Assembly: GCA_002706335.1 (NCBI GenBank) | Contig: PAKZ01000012.1 | Span: 1 to 64,000 of the forward strand | Length of the DNA: 64,000 nucleotides | Direction of reading: 5' to 3' | Source of the DNA: Ahrensia sp. | Lineage (GTDB): Bacteria; Pseudomonadota; Alphaproteobacteria; Rhizobiales; Rhizobiaceae | In this document: positions 35,508 through 44,978 of the stretch, in pieces | Layout of the letters: the number at the start of each line of letters is the position of its first letter | How positions within the stretch are numbered: the stretch's first letter is position 1 | Position numbers and translations under genes: made by a program | Notes under the pieces: model-generated | What the model was told of the DNA's origin: nothing | The model's input: the letters and a program-made list of their open reading frames with translations, nothing else | The model's database searches: none

Positions 35508-36128
35508 TTATTCCGCACCGTCCGGTTCGGATGTTTCGAATTTCAAGAGAACACCGGCAAATCCCGAAGCGTCACGCATCGGGCTGCCCTTGGTGATGTA
35601 GAAGAGATAGGTGTCGAGCGTGCGCGGCAGCTTCGGCGAAGGCCCCCACGTATAGCCCGTCATGCCTTTTTCATCGACAGTCTCGGCAGGCTCGACGCCG
35701 AGAAAGTCCGTGACGATTTGCGGGTCGATCGGCGCGGTAGCGCCGAAATCGTAGAGATAACACCCGACCAGCGTGACGATCTCGGGCGCGTGCAGCCGCG
35801 TGACGACCACGAAATGCGGCTTTCCGTCGATAAAGCCGCCGAAGGCCGTCCGTTGATAGGTCCAGTCCTTCTCGGCCTCCTCGAGGACGGCCTTGTCGGA
35901 TTTCTGCAGAAGCTTCGACAGATTCTCGTCGACGCCCTGCTCGACTTCCTTCCAGCCGACCGAGGCGATGTGCTCGCGCGCCGCCGAATAGGAAAGCCGC
36001 CCGGGTACGCAGGCCTGCCGGAACGCGATGACGAATTTCTCGCCATCCGGCACATGCGCCTGCGCCACACCCGCCGTCGCGATGACGGCAAGCAAAGCGG
36101 GAGCGAAGCGAGAGACGAGCCGCGTCAT
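35508..36128 (-). CDS. Secreted protein of unknown function between sucC and sucD
   Basis: A 206-residue protein from the ATG at 36128, whose ATGA overlaps the stop of the membrane-protein gene upstream. Residues 1-20 are a Sec signal peptide ending GVAQA. Two cysteines (ACVPG near 35 and GCYLYDF near 125) could form a disulfide. The rest is a mixed alpha/beta domain with SYSAAREHIASVGWKEVEQG and FGGFIDGKPHFVVVTRLH. I do not recognise a family. It lies 15 bases before sucD, so it is cotranscribed with the TCA operon. Confidence 0.75.
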   Translation of the reverse strand: MTRLVSRFAPALLAVIATAGVAQAHVPDGEKFVIAFRQACVPGRLSYSAAREHIASVGWKEVEQGVDENLSKLLQKSDKAVLEEAEKDWTYQRTAFGGFIDGKPHFVVVTRLHAPEIVTLVGCYLYDFGATAPIDPQIVTDFLGVEPAETVDEKGMTGYTWGPSPKLPRTLDTYLFYITKGSPMRDASGFAGVLLKFETSEPDGAE

Positions 36129-36451
36129 GCCGCACCCGCCTGCCGGAAGCGCTTGACGGCAAAGACGCCAGCCGAACCGAAGACGAAGAGGACGGTCGCC
36201 ATAGCGCCGGCGAGGATCGCCATGACGACGATCAGGAATGCGTCCTCGCAATCATAGGAACTGGCCGCCATCTCGCAGGCCGCGACATCCGTCGCGGCGA
36301 CGCCGTTCAGCCACCAGGAGACGAGGCCGGTGAGGCCAACGAGACCGGCAACGCCCGGCAGCAGACGCCGCGAAAACCACGCGCCGAAGCAAGACGGGCT
36401 CCGCAGCGCGAACAGCGCGACGAAGACCGTTGCGAGCACGGCGGCAATCAC
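36125..36451 (-). CDS. Small membrane protein between sucC and sucD
   Basis: About 108 residues from a GTG at 36451. The start is uncertain: the frame stays open upstream through [14 protein letters not shown] and a GGAAGGG lies 20 or so bases before the GTG. Three hydrophobic helices are predicted (residues 1-17, 28-48 and 72-95). The second loop has two cysteines ([14 protein letters not shown]). The stop overlaps the following secreted-protein start. No family recognised. The pair may act together at the membrane. Confidence 0.6.
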   Translation of the reverse strand: MIAAVLATVFVALFALRSPSCFGAWFSRRLLPGVAGLVGLTGLVSWWLNGVAATDVAACEMAASSYDCEDAFLIVVMAILAGAMATVLFVFGSAGVFAVKRFRQAGAA

Positions 36452-36529
36452 GACGATGGCTAGGTCGTTGTCGTTCCCTTCCAGCCTCTCCAGCGGGGCC
36501 GGCGTTGTCCGCCGGCGCCCAAGCCCCGG

Positions 36530-37726
36530 TTACGCGTCCTCGACGGCCTTGACGATCTTCTGCGCCGCGTCGTCGAGATCGTCGGCGGCGATGACGTTCA
36601 GGCCGCTCTCGTTGATGATCTCTTTGCCCTTCTCGACATTGGTGCCTTCGAGGCGCACCACCAGCGGAACCTTCAGACCGACTTCCTTGACCGCTGCGAC
36701 CACGCCTTCGGCGATGACGTCACAGCGCATGATGCCGCCGAAGATGTTGACGAGGATGCCTTTGACGTTCGGGTCGGCCGTGATGATCTTGAAGGCCGCG
36801 GTGACCTTCTCCTTCGATGCGCCGCCGCCGACATCGAGGAAGTTCGCCGGCTCCTTGCCGTAGAGCTTGATGATGTCCATCGTCGCCATGGCGAGGCCGG
36901 CGCCATTGACCATGCAGCCGATATCGCCGTCGAGCGCGACATAGGCGAGATCGTATTTGGACGCCTCGATTTCCTTCTCGTCTTCCTCGGACTTGTCGCG
37001 CAGCGCCATGATGTCGTCGTGACGGAACAGCGCATTGCCGTCGAAAGAGACCTTGGCGTCGAGAACGCGCAGATGGCCGTCCTTCATGACGATCAGCGGG
37101 TTGACCTCGAGCAGGCTCATGTCCTTCTCGACAAACGCCCTGTACAGGATCGGGAACAGCTTCAGCCCGTCCTTGGCGGCGTCCTTGGTGAGCTTCAGCG
37201 CCTTGTTGAGCTTCTTGGCGTCGGCTTCGGTGACACCGGTCTCCGGGTCGATGGGAAGCGTCAGGATCTTCTCCGGCGTTTCCTCGGCCACGGCCTCGAT
37301 GTCCATGCCGCCCTCGGTGGAGACCACGAAAGCCGGCTTGCCGACGGTGCGGTCGATGAGGATCGAGAGATAGAGCTCACGGTCGATGTCGGCGCCGTCC
37401 TCGATATAGAGGCGGTTGACCTGCTTGCCGGCCGGGCCGGTCTGCTTGGTCACCAACGTCGAGCCGAGCATTTCCTTGACGTTTTCGACGACTTCCTCGA
37501 CCGACTTGGCGAGGCGCACGCCACCCTTCGCGTCTTCGCCGAGTTCCTTGAACTTGCCTTTGCCGCGGCCGCCAGCATGGATCTGGCTTTTGACGACATA
37601 GAGCGGTCCGGGCAGCTTCTTCGCCCATTCCTCCGCCTGCTCGGCGGAGTAGATGGCGACGCCCGCAGCGACCGGCGCACCGTATTCGTGCAGCAGCCGC
37701 TTGGCCTGATATTCGTGAATGTTCAT
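36530..37726 (-). CDS. sucC: Succinyl-CoA synthetase beta subunit
   Basis: The 398-residue ATP-grasp subunit of succinyl-CoA synthetase, which makes ATP or GTP from succinyl-CoA. The N-terminal [16 protein letters not shown], the ATP-grasp region [15 protein letters not shown] (near residue 45) and the C-terminal [13 protein letters not shown] and [16 protein letters not shown] are all standard. It follows mdh by 43 bases and is the second gene of the operon. Confidence 0.98.
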   Translation of the reverse strand: MNIHEYQAKRLLHEYGAPVAAGVAIYSAEQAEEWAKKLPGPLYVVKSQIHAGGRGKGKFKELGEDAKGGVRLAKSVEEVVENVKEMLGSTLVTKQTGPAGKQVNRLYIEDGADIDRELYLSILIDRTVGKPAFVVSTEGGMDIEAVAEETPEKILTLPIDPETGVTEADAKKLNKALKLTKDAAKDGLKLFPILYRAFVEKDMSLLEVNPLIVMKDGHLRVLDAKVSFDGNALFRHDDIMALRDKSEEDEKEIEASKYDLAYVALDGDIGCMVNGAGLAMATMDIIKLYGKEPANFLDVGGGASKEKVTAAFKIITADPNVKGILVNIFGGIMRCDVIAEGVVAAVKEVGLKVPLVVRLEGTNVEKGKEIINESGLNVIAADDLDDAAQKIVKAVEDA

Positions 37727-37769
37727 GGTGATTCCTTCGTGCCTTGGGCCCGTGAAACGGGCGGGATGC

Positions 37770-38840
<1,071 letters not shown>

Positions 38841-38877
38841 TCAACCGAAACTTTCGCCATCAATGAATTCAAACGGT

Positions 38878-38913
38878 TATATAATTCGGGATTTACGTAA
38901 ACGTAAGAAATCC
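38878..38913 (-). promoter_or_regulatory. Candidate mdh operon promoter overlapping a palindrome
   Basis: Read leftward, TTACGT (38906-38901) and TATATA (38883-38878) are 17 bases apart. The -35 part lies inside an imperfect palindrome at 38889-38913 whose arms GGATTTACGT and ACGTAAGAAATCC flank AA. This would be a natural operator for control of the TCA operon. Nothing else in the 204-base gap between the VOC gene and mdh looks like a gene. Confidence 0.4.
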
Positions 38914-38936
38914 GCAGCGCTTTTTCTCATAATGCG

Positions 38937-39341
38937 CTATTTTCGGGCTGCCGATGCGGCGGGCTCGATCAAATCCCACCGGTTGCCGAACGGATCCGCA
39001 AAGACGGCGACGATCCCATAGTCCTCCCGGCGCGGCGCCTCGAGGAAACATACTCCGGCTTGTGTGAAGGCCTGATGATCGTGCTCGAAATCTTCCGTCT
39101 CCAAAAAGAATGCCACCCGGCCGCCGGTCTGGTTGCCGATCGCCGCGCGTTGCTCCGGCCCGTCGGCCCTGGCCAGCAGCAACTCCGTGCCGCCGCCTGC
39201 CGGCGCGACGCGCACCCAGCGCTTTGTTTCAGACAATTTCGTGTCCTCGAGGAGTTCGAAACCGAGCCTGCCGCAATAGAATTGGATCGCCGGGTCGTAA
39301 TCCGGCACCACCAGCGTGACCGCGCTCATACGGCCGGTCAT
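38937..39341 (-). CDS. VOC-family (glyoxalase/bleomycin-resistance fold) protein
   Basis: A 134-residue protein from the ATG at 39341, which shares bases with the zapE stop; an internal ATG at 39329 is possible. The fold signature is FYCGRLGFELLEDT followed by the C-terminal FADPFGNRWDLIEP. The paired beta-alpha-beta modules usually build a metal site, with a Glu in WDLIEP as one likely ligand. Enzymatic role unknown. Coupling to zapE suggests cotranscription. Confidence 0.85.
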   Translation of the reverse strand: MTGRMSAVTLVVPDYDPAIQFYCGRLGFELLEDTKLSETKRWVRVAPAGGGTELLLARADGPEQRAAIGNQTGGRVAFFLETEDFEHDHQAFTQAGVCFLEAPRREDYGIVAVFADPFGNRWDLIEPAASAARK

Positions 39342-40492
39342 TGTGGCTTGGCGGCGTTCGCCACCCATTCCTCCGACCGCATCTCGATCAGCCGCGAAAT
39401 GGTTCGGTCGAACTCGAAGACTTCAGTACCGGACTTGGCCTGATAGAGCTCCTGCGGCTCGGCTTCCGCCGAGACAACGATGCGGTTGCGGTTGTCGTAG
39501 AGCGTGTCGATCAGATTGATGAACCGCTTCGCCTCGTTGCGACGTCCCTCGCGCAGCACGGGCACGCGCTCGACAAAGATCGTATGGTAGTTGCGCGCGA
39601 TCGCCAGATAGTCGCGCGCGCCGAGCGGCTTCTCGCAGAGATCGGAAAAGGAAAATCGCGCCGCGCCCATGGCCACCGACGGGATAGCGATCTCGCGGCC
39701 CTTCACCTGGATCCGCTCCGAATGCGGCGAGACGCCGCCGGTCAGACGCGACCAGACCTCTTCCAGCGCCTTGTCCGCGCCATTGCCGAGCGGTGAGATA
39801 TAGATCTTGGTCTGTCCCAGCCGGTCGAGCCGGTAGTCCCGGTCGGAATCGAGGTTCATCACATCGGCATGCGCCTTGAGGATGTCGACGAAGGGCAGGA
39901 ACAGCGAGCGATTGAGCCCGTCGCGATAGAGGTCGTCCGGCGCGACATTGGACGTGGCGACCAGGATCACGCCATTCTCGAACAGCGCCGTGAACAGCCG
40001 CGACAGGATCATCGCGTCGGCGATATCGTTGACGGCGAATTCGTCGAAACAGATGACACGCGATTCGGACGCGATATCGCGCGCAACCGGCGCGATCGGA
40101 TCGTTCTCCTTGACCTTGCCCTCCTTCAGCGCCTTGCGATGCGCGGCAATGCGGTCATGCGCATCGGCCATGAAGTCGTGGAAATGGACGCGCCGCTTGC
40201 GCTTGGCGGGACACGCGGCAAAGAAGAAATCCATCAGCATGGTCTTGCCGCGGCCAACATGACCATGGACATACAGGCCCTTCACGGTTCCGACCTTCGG
40301 CGCCCGCTTGGCGAACAGCCAGCCAAGAGACGAGGATTTCGAGGCGAGACGGAGCGAGCCGATCTCCTCGTTCAACGCATCGAAACGGCTGGCGAGCGCC
40401 TCCTGGGCGGGATCGGGATCGAGCCTGCCTTCGGCGGCGAGCGCGTCGTAACGCGCCCTGACCGAATCTCCGGGGTGTAGCTGGTCAGGCAT
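39338..40492 (-). CDS. zapE: Cell division protein ZapE (AFG1-family ATPase)
   Basis: A 384-residue P-loop ATPase of the AFG1/ZapE family; the bacterial member interacts with the FtsZ ring, and the mitochondrial one helps turnover of respiratory subunits. The Walker A GHVGRGKT is at residues 77-84 and the Walker B ICFDEFAVND near residue 145; ATSNVAPDDLYRDGLNR is a family signature. The length is typical. Its position just before mdh is widely shared in the order, as known from related genomes. Confidence 0.93.
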   Translation of the reverse strand: MPDQLHPGDSVRARYDALAAEGRLDPDPAQEALASRFDALNEEIGSLRLASKSSSLGWLFAKRAPKVGTVKGLYVHGHVGRGKTMLMDFFFAACPAKRKRRVHFHDFMADAHDRIAAHRKALKEGKVKENDPIAPVARDIASESRVICFDEFAVNDIADAMILSRLFTALFENGVILVATSNVAPDDLYRDGLNRSLFLPFVDILKAHADVMNLDSDRDYRLDRLGQTKIYISPLGNGADKALEEVWSRLTGGVSPHSERIQVKGREIAIPSVAMGAARFSFSDLCEKPLGARDYLAIARNYHTIFVERVPVLREGRRNEAKRFINLIDTLYDNRNRIVVSAEAEPQELYQAKSGTEVFEFDRTISRLIEMRSEEWVANAAKPQ

Positions 40493-40513
40493 AGGCCGCC
40501 CGCCGTCAGGCGA

Positions 40514-41080
40514 TCAACGCGAAAGCGAGATCGCCGCGCCGCTGTTGGTCTGGCCGCTGAACGAGCCGCTGCCCGTCGAGAACAACGCCGCGACCTTGTT
40601 GCCGTTGGAATCGCTGAGCACGACCTGTTGACCCTGCACGTCCCAGGCCGCGACACTGGCCGCATCGCCCGGACAGCCGCGAGAAGCCGCGCGGAAGCCG
40701 CCGGTCCACTTGGTCAGCGCCATGAACATCTGGCAGGACGAACCGGCGGTGGTCACCTTCCAGGCGCCAACGAGCGATTCGCGCGTCACAGGCCCTGCCG
40801 TGTTGACCTGCTGTATGCTTGAGCCCGGATCATTGGGATCGCCGGCGACGCCGTTTTCCGTGCCGGGTGCATTGGGGAACCCGGTCTGCGCGTTCGGATC
40901 CTGACCCGGCTGCGTCGGAGGCGGCAGCTGGCCCGCCGTGACCTGGCCGGCCGGAGCGGGATCGAGGGGCGCCGGCTGCTGATAGGTGGGATAGTTTCCG
41001 AAACGCGAACTGGTGCACCCGCTGACGACAATGGCCGCCGCGACAAGACAAATCCCCGCTGCAAAAGCAGACTTCCGCAT
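40514..41080 (-). CDS. Omp19-like lipoprotein, protease-inhibitor fold
   Basis: A 188-residue outer-membrane lipoprotein from the ATG at 41080, with AGGAG seven bases upstream. The lipobox VSGC puts the lipidated Cys near residue 21. A Pro/Gln/Gly-rich linker (residues 25-95) follows, then an AprI/Inh-type beta-barrel domain: LVGAWKVTTAGSSCQMFM, GCPGDAASVAAWDVQGQQVV and a terminal SGAAISLSR. The same order of motifs occurs in Brucella Omp19, a lipoprotein known to inhibit host proteases. The paired Cys in SSCQ and RGCPG fit the disulfide of that fold. Confidence 0.88.
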   Translation of the reverse strand: MRKSAFAAGICLVAAAIVVSGCTSSRFGNYPTYQQPAPLDPAPAGQVTAGQLPPPTQPGQDPNAQTGFPNAPGTENGVAGDPNDPGSSIQQVNTAGPVTRESLVGAWKVTTAGSSCQMFMALTKWTGGFRAASRGCPGDAASVAAWDVQGQQVVLSDSNGNKVAALFSTGSGSFSGQTNSGAAISLSR

Positions 41081-41267
41081 TACAATCTCCTGTTCGCCCG
41101 CGCTTGTGTCGCGAGCCGATGTGCCCTTCAGTCGCCCACTAAAATGGCGAAATAAGGAAAACACAACATTAACGAAGCCCTACTCGCCCGGTTCTGCACA
41201 GTCTGCTCCTTAAGGCGATTCCGTTTTGAAATGAAACAGCCGGCGACGGTTTTTTACGCCGGACGCA

Positions 41268-41295
41268 AAAAGGCGGGCGCCAAGGCCCGCCTTTT
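41268..41295 (-). terminator. Intrinsic terminator of phoD
   Basis: An 11-bp stem AAAAGGCGGGC / GCCCGCCTTTT with a 6-base loop is followed leftward by T-rich sequence. It begins 19 bases past the phoD stop. The stem-loop core resembles the rplS terminator at 21113. Confidence 0.85.
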
Positions 41296-41313
41296 CCCTG
41301 AATTGCGATACAA

Positions 41314-42879
41314 TCAGGCGTTGCGAACCGGATCGAGCGTCACCGTGTAGAGCTCGGCATCGTCGCGATCCATCAGCCGCACTGTGAACTGCTCGGTCGC
41401 GCCGTCGATCTCGACGAGGCCGAAGAACTGCAGACCCATGGAGGGCGGGAGGTTGACGCCCTGCTCGGCGGTCGGCGCCTTCACGAACTTCAACTCCGGA
41501 CCGAAGGTCATGTCGATATCGTTCGGACCGAAGGTGCCGGCATGAAGCGGACCGGATACGAATTCCCAGAAGGGCGCGAAATCCTGGAACTGCGCCTTGT
41601 CCGGATTGTAATAATGCGCCGCGGTGTAGTGCACGTCGGCGGTCAGCCACACCGTGTTGGCGATGCCGGCCGTCTTGATGAAACGCAGCAGGTCGGCGAT
41701 CTCGAACTCACGGCCCTTCGCCGGCCCGTCATCGGCATTGGCGATCGCCTCGAACTTCTCCCCGTCGCGTACGACAAGCCCGATCGGCATGTCTGCGGCG
41801 ATGACTTTCCATGTCGCCTTCGAATTGGTCAGCTCGCGCTTCAGCCATTCGATCTGCTGACGTCCGAGGAACGCGGTCGCGTCGCTCTGCTCCGCCTGCA
41901 GATTGTCGCTGTTCGGGCCGCGATAGGTGCGCATGTCGAGGAAGAAGACATCCAGCATCGGACCGTAGGCGATCTTGCGATAAACGCGGCCCGGCTCGGC
42001 CGGCGTGTAGGAGATCGGCGTCATTTCGTGGAAAGCGCGGCCCGAGCGGGCGCGCAGCACATCGATCGATTTCACGGAATAGCGGTCATCGCCGGAAAGA
42101 TCCTTGGAGGAAGACCAGTTGTTGACCACTTCATGATCGTCCCACTGGAAGAAGGTCGGACAGATCGCGTTCATCGCGCGCACATGCTCATCCATCAGGT
42201 TGTATTTCCACTGGCCCCGGAACTCGTCCAGCGTCTCGGCAACCTTGCGCTTCTCGTCGATCAGCACCTTGTTGACCCACTTGTTGCCGTCTTTCAGCTC
42301 GACCTCGTCGGTCATCGCGCCGTCGGCATAGATCGTATCGCCGGAATGCAGGAAGAAGTCGGGCGCGTGCTTCGCCATGGTGGCATAGGTCTTCATGCCC
42401 TCGTCGTCGATGCCCCATCCCTGGCCGGCGGTGTCACCCGACCATGCGAACTTGATCGACCGCCTGGAAGTCGGCGCGGTGCGGAAACGGCCGATGATCG
42501 GCTCGGACACCGCATTGACGTCGGAGAGATCCTGCGCGGTCATGCGGTAGAAGATGTCCTGATCGGAGGGCAGGCCCTCGATGAGGCGCTTCACAGCGAA
42601 ATCGCTTTCCGGCAGCGCGTCGAGCGTGGCCAGCTTGCGCGCATTCTTGAAGCTTTCCGAGGTCGCAACCTCGAACAACACCCGCGACGGGCGGTCCGTA
42701 CGCGTCCAGATCATGCCCGACACGGCGTCGACATCGCCCGACTGGACGCCATGGGTGAAGACCGGGCGCGAAGCGGCTCGCGAATAGAAGGGCATGGCAA
42801 GGCCGGAACCGGCAACCAGACCGGCGGCGCCGACACCGGACATGAAGCTGCGGCGCGACAGGGTGAGTGATTTTTTCAT
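41314..42879 (-). CDS. phoD: PhoD-like alkaline phosphatase
   Basis: A 521-residue secreted phosphodiesterase/alkaline phosphatase from the ATG at 42879. The N-terminus is a twin-arginine signal (LSRRSFMSGVGAAGL). The N-terminal fibronectin-like PhoD_N part (FTHGVQSGDVDAVSGMIWTR) is followed by the metallophosphatase core with metal ligands in WSGDTAGQG, HSGDTIYADG, WDDHEVVNNW and TADVHYTAAHYY. The expected role is release of phosphate from phosphodiesters in the periplasm or outside. No convincing PhoB box was found in the short upstream gap. Confidence 0.93.
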   Translation of the reverse strand: MKKSLTLSRRSFMSGVGAAGLVAGSGLAMPFYSRAASRPVFTHGVQSGDVDAVSGMIWTRTDRPSRVLFEVATSESFKNARKLATLDALPESDFAVKRLIEGLPSDQDIFYRMTAQDLSDVNAVSEPIIGRFRTAPTSRRSIKFAWSGDTAGQGWGIDDEGMKTYATMAKHAPDFFLHSGDTIYADGAMTDEVELKDGNKWVNKVLIDEKRKVAETLDEFRGQWKYNLMDEHVRAMNAICPTFFQWDDHEVVNNWSSSKDLSGDDRYSVKSIDVLRARSGRAFHEMTPISYTPAEPGRVYRKIAYGPMLDVFFLDMRTYRGPNSDNLQAEQSDATAFLGRQQIEWLKRELTNSKATWKVIAADMPIGLVVRDGEKFEAIANADDGPAKGREFEIADLLRFIKTAGIANTVWLTADVHYTAAHYYNPDKAQFQDFAPFWEFVSGPLHAGTFGPNDIDMTFGPELKFVKAPTAEQGVNLPPSMGLQFFGLVEIDGATEQFTVRLMDRDDAELYTVTLDPVRNA

Positions 42880-43008
42880 GTGAGGATCTCCGTTAGGCGC
42901 ACTCCGCGCCGGGGCGACACATCCTCTGCTTTCATGGCAGTCGTTTCTCGGCTGCATGAATTTTTGATAACCGTGCGATGACGATTGTGGGAAACCGCGG
43001 CAGGCCAG

Positions 43009-44409
43009 TCAGGCGGATGGGCGGAACCGGTCTATCTCGCCGTTTCGATAGAAGAGATTGTAGGTCTCGAACGGAATGATCTGCCCGGCCGGCGTGACGA
43101 AATGGACGCAGGATCGCTTGACGTTGCCGACGCAGAAGTCGAACCGGTCCATGAAATTCGAGACCACGACACGGAAGACGTTTTCATAGCCGAGCCCTTC
43201 GGGCACGGCGACCTGCGGCAGACAGCACAGGAGATCGCCAAAGCGCTGCGCCGCGTTCGGCTCGATGGTCGACAGCGAAAACAATTCAAAGATGCGCTCG
43301 CGCAGCATGGGATAGCGCTCGAAGGTGAGCGCGTTGGGCAGTTCGGCGACCAGCTCGTCCTTCGGGATCATCGACGTGACCGGCACGACCTGTTCGCCGT
43401 TTCGCAAGCCGTACCCGATGGAAATCGCGGTCGGATTGCAGGGCAGCGGGATCATGTCACTCTCGCCGAAAATGCCGCTGTCCTCGATGATCCGGCGGCG
43501 AATGTCGGTGAGCAGAATCCTGTCTGTCTTCGGGTCGAAATCCAGATTGCGCCCGGCATCCTGGATCGGCTGGAAGGTGACGCCGCGAACGCAGCGATAT
43601 TTCAGGGCATGCGCGATGATGTCGCCCATCTCGTCGTCATTGACGCCCTTCTTCACCGTGCAGACCAGCGTCGTGGAAATGCCGCGTTGCTCCAGCGCCT
43701 CCAGCGCATTGCGCCGAACCTTGGAAAGATCCGCGCCGCGCAATGCGCGCAGCGCGTCCGGGCGCAGCGAATCGAATTGCAGATAGATCTCGAGCCCGCG
43801 CCGCCGCTCGGCCAGCGCGTCGGCAAAAGCCGGGTCGGTGGCGATGCGAAGTCCGTTCGTATTGATCATCAGATGCCGGATCGGCCGCTCGCGCGCCATG
43901 TCGACGATCGTCAGGATGTCCGGATGGATGGTCGGCTCGCCGCCGGAGAGTTGCAGGAGATCCGGCTCGCCCTCGCTCGCCACGAGCGCATTCATCATTC
44001 GGCCGATCGTCGCAAGATCGAGCTGTTTGGTCGCCTGTTGCGAGGAGCCGGCGAAACAGACCGGACAGGTCAGGTTGCAGGCCTCGTTGACCTCGATGAT
44101 GGCAAGGCAGGAATGCTGCTCGTGGTCGGGACACAGCCCGCAATCATAGGGGCAGCCGAAATCCGTCCGGGTCTGGACGTCCAGCGGCCGGTCGCCGGGT
44201 TTCAGGAACGACAGTTCCGCCTTGTAATAGGCGGCATCCGACGAGATCCTCGTCATCTGCACCCCGTGCTCGCGGCAGCGCTTCTGGTACCAGACGTCGT
44301 CGCCGTCGATCAGGATCTTCGTCGGTACGAGCTTCAGGCAGGTCTCGCACAGCGACTGGGTCTGCCCGTGAAACAGATAGGGCCGCGATTTGCGTAAGGG
44401 TGCGTTCAT
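43009..44409 (-). CDS. Tetraether-synthase-like radical SAM enzyme
   Basis: A 466-residue radical SAM enzyme from the ATG at 44409 (GGAGGGG seven bases upstream). Three cysteine sites precede the core: C21-x-x-C24 with C45-x-x-H48 in RCREHG, then C86, C90, C93 and C101, then the AdoMet cluster C111-x3-C115-x2-C118 (ACNLTCPVC). SGGEPTIHPDI follows. More cysteines lie near the C-terminus (CCLPQVAV, FCVGNVKRSC). This pattern, a rubredoxin-like site plus auxiliary clusters, is that of the archaeal tetraether lipid synthase/MJ0619 group. It is the last gene of a unit with two small membrane proteins and an Lgt homologue, so lipid chain modification is the working idea; the actual substrate is unknown. 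Confidence 0.85.
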   Translation of the reverse strand: MNAPLRKSRPYLFHGQTQSLCETCLKLVPTKILIDGDDVWYQKRCREHGVQMTRISSDAAYYKAELSFLKPGDRPLDVQTRTDFGCPYDCGLCPDHEQHSCLAIIEVNEACNLTCPVCFAGSSQQATKQLDLATIGRMMNALVASEGEPDLLQLSGGEPTIHPDILTIVDMARERPIRHLMINTNGLRIATDPAFADALAERRRGLEIYLQFDSLRPDALRALRGADLSKVRRNALEALEQRGISTTLVCTVKKGVNDDEMGDIIAHALKYRCVRGVTFQPIQDAGRNLDFDPKTDRILLTDIRRRIIEDSGIFGESDMIPLPCNPTAISIGYGLRNGEQVVPVTSMIPKDELVAELPNALTFERYPMLRERIFELFSLSTIEPNAAQRFGDLLCCLPQVAVPEGLGYENVFRVVVSNFMDRFDFCVGNVKRSCVHFVTPAGQIIPFETYNLFYRNGEIDRFRPSA

Positions 44410-44410
44410 G

Positions 44411-44593
44411 TCAGCCCCTCCAGGCCTTGCGCAGCAATACGAAACCGCCCCACGCGACGGCGAAAGTCCCGAGCCAGAGAAGCCACAAAGGACCGGCTCC
44501 GTTGCTTCCGAACGTGCCCATGAAGATGACACTGCAGACGCCCGGAAGGAGCAGCAGCACGCCGATGATGCCGAGCACAACTCGTGCGATCAT
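44411..44593 (-). CDS. Small two-helix membrane protein A
   Basis: A 60-residue hydrophobic protein; the ATG at 44593 has GAGGAA eight bases upstream. Two membrane helices are predicted (residues 5-28 and 36-55), separated by a GSNGAG turn. The first contains IGVLLLLPGVCSVIF, nearly the same as a stretch in the next small protein. The stop is one base from the radical SAM start, so the two are translationally coupled. Family unknown. Confidence 0.75.
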   Translation of the reverse strand: MIARVVLGIIGVLLLLPGVCSVIFMGTFGSNGAGPLWLLWLGTFAVAWGGFVLLRKAWRG

Positions 44594-44641
44594 GAATGTC
44601 TTCCTCGTGACCCGTCGCGACTTTGACGGGCTGACACCTTG

Positions 44642-44902
44642 TCAGCCATTGCCTTCGCGCGCCTTTCGGATAACCCGCCGCAGGAGCCAGAAGCCGAGCA
44701 CGCCGACGAGAAGGCTCGGGATCGAAAACACATAGACGGCGCCCATATAGGGATCCTTCGGGTTCGCCAGCGCGATCACGGTGAATGCGGCACCGCAAAC
44801 ACCGGGCAAAAGCAGGAACGCGCCGAGAATGCCAAGCAGGGCCAGCCCGAATCGCCTCGGTCCGCCACGCGGCTCGCCGCCCTCGCCATTGTCCATATAC
44901 AT
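44642..44902 (-). CDS. Small two-helix membrane protein B, paralogue of A
   Basis: An 86-residue protein; the ATG at 44902 and one at 44896 are both possible, and neither has a good ribosome-binding site. A polar Gly/Arg-rich N-terminus (residues 1-17) is followed by two helices (18-45 and 56-75). The first helix reads LGILGAFLLLPGVCGAAF, matching LGIIGVLLLLPGVCSVIF of the 60-residue protein, so the two are diverged duplicates. A basic tail RRVIRKAREGNG ends it. It is upstream of A in the unit. Confidence 0.7.
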   Translation of the reverse strand: MYMDNGEGGEPRGGPRRFGLALLGILGAFLLLPGVCGAAFTVIALANPKDPYMGAVYVFSIPSLLVGVLGFWLLRRVIRKAREGNG

Positions 44903-44978
44903 TGCCGAAACCCGTTATCGTTGAGCACCGAACCGCCGACTAGATCATGCCGTTTGCCGTCTCACAAGAAGCGCGGCG

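Noticed and set aside
42880-43008. Pho box upstream of phoD
   Set aside because: A CTGCCAT-like half-site occurs, but no pair of direct repeats with the proper spacing.
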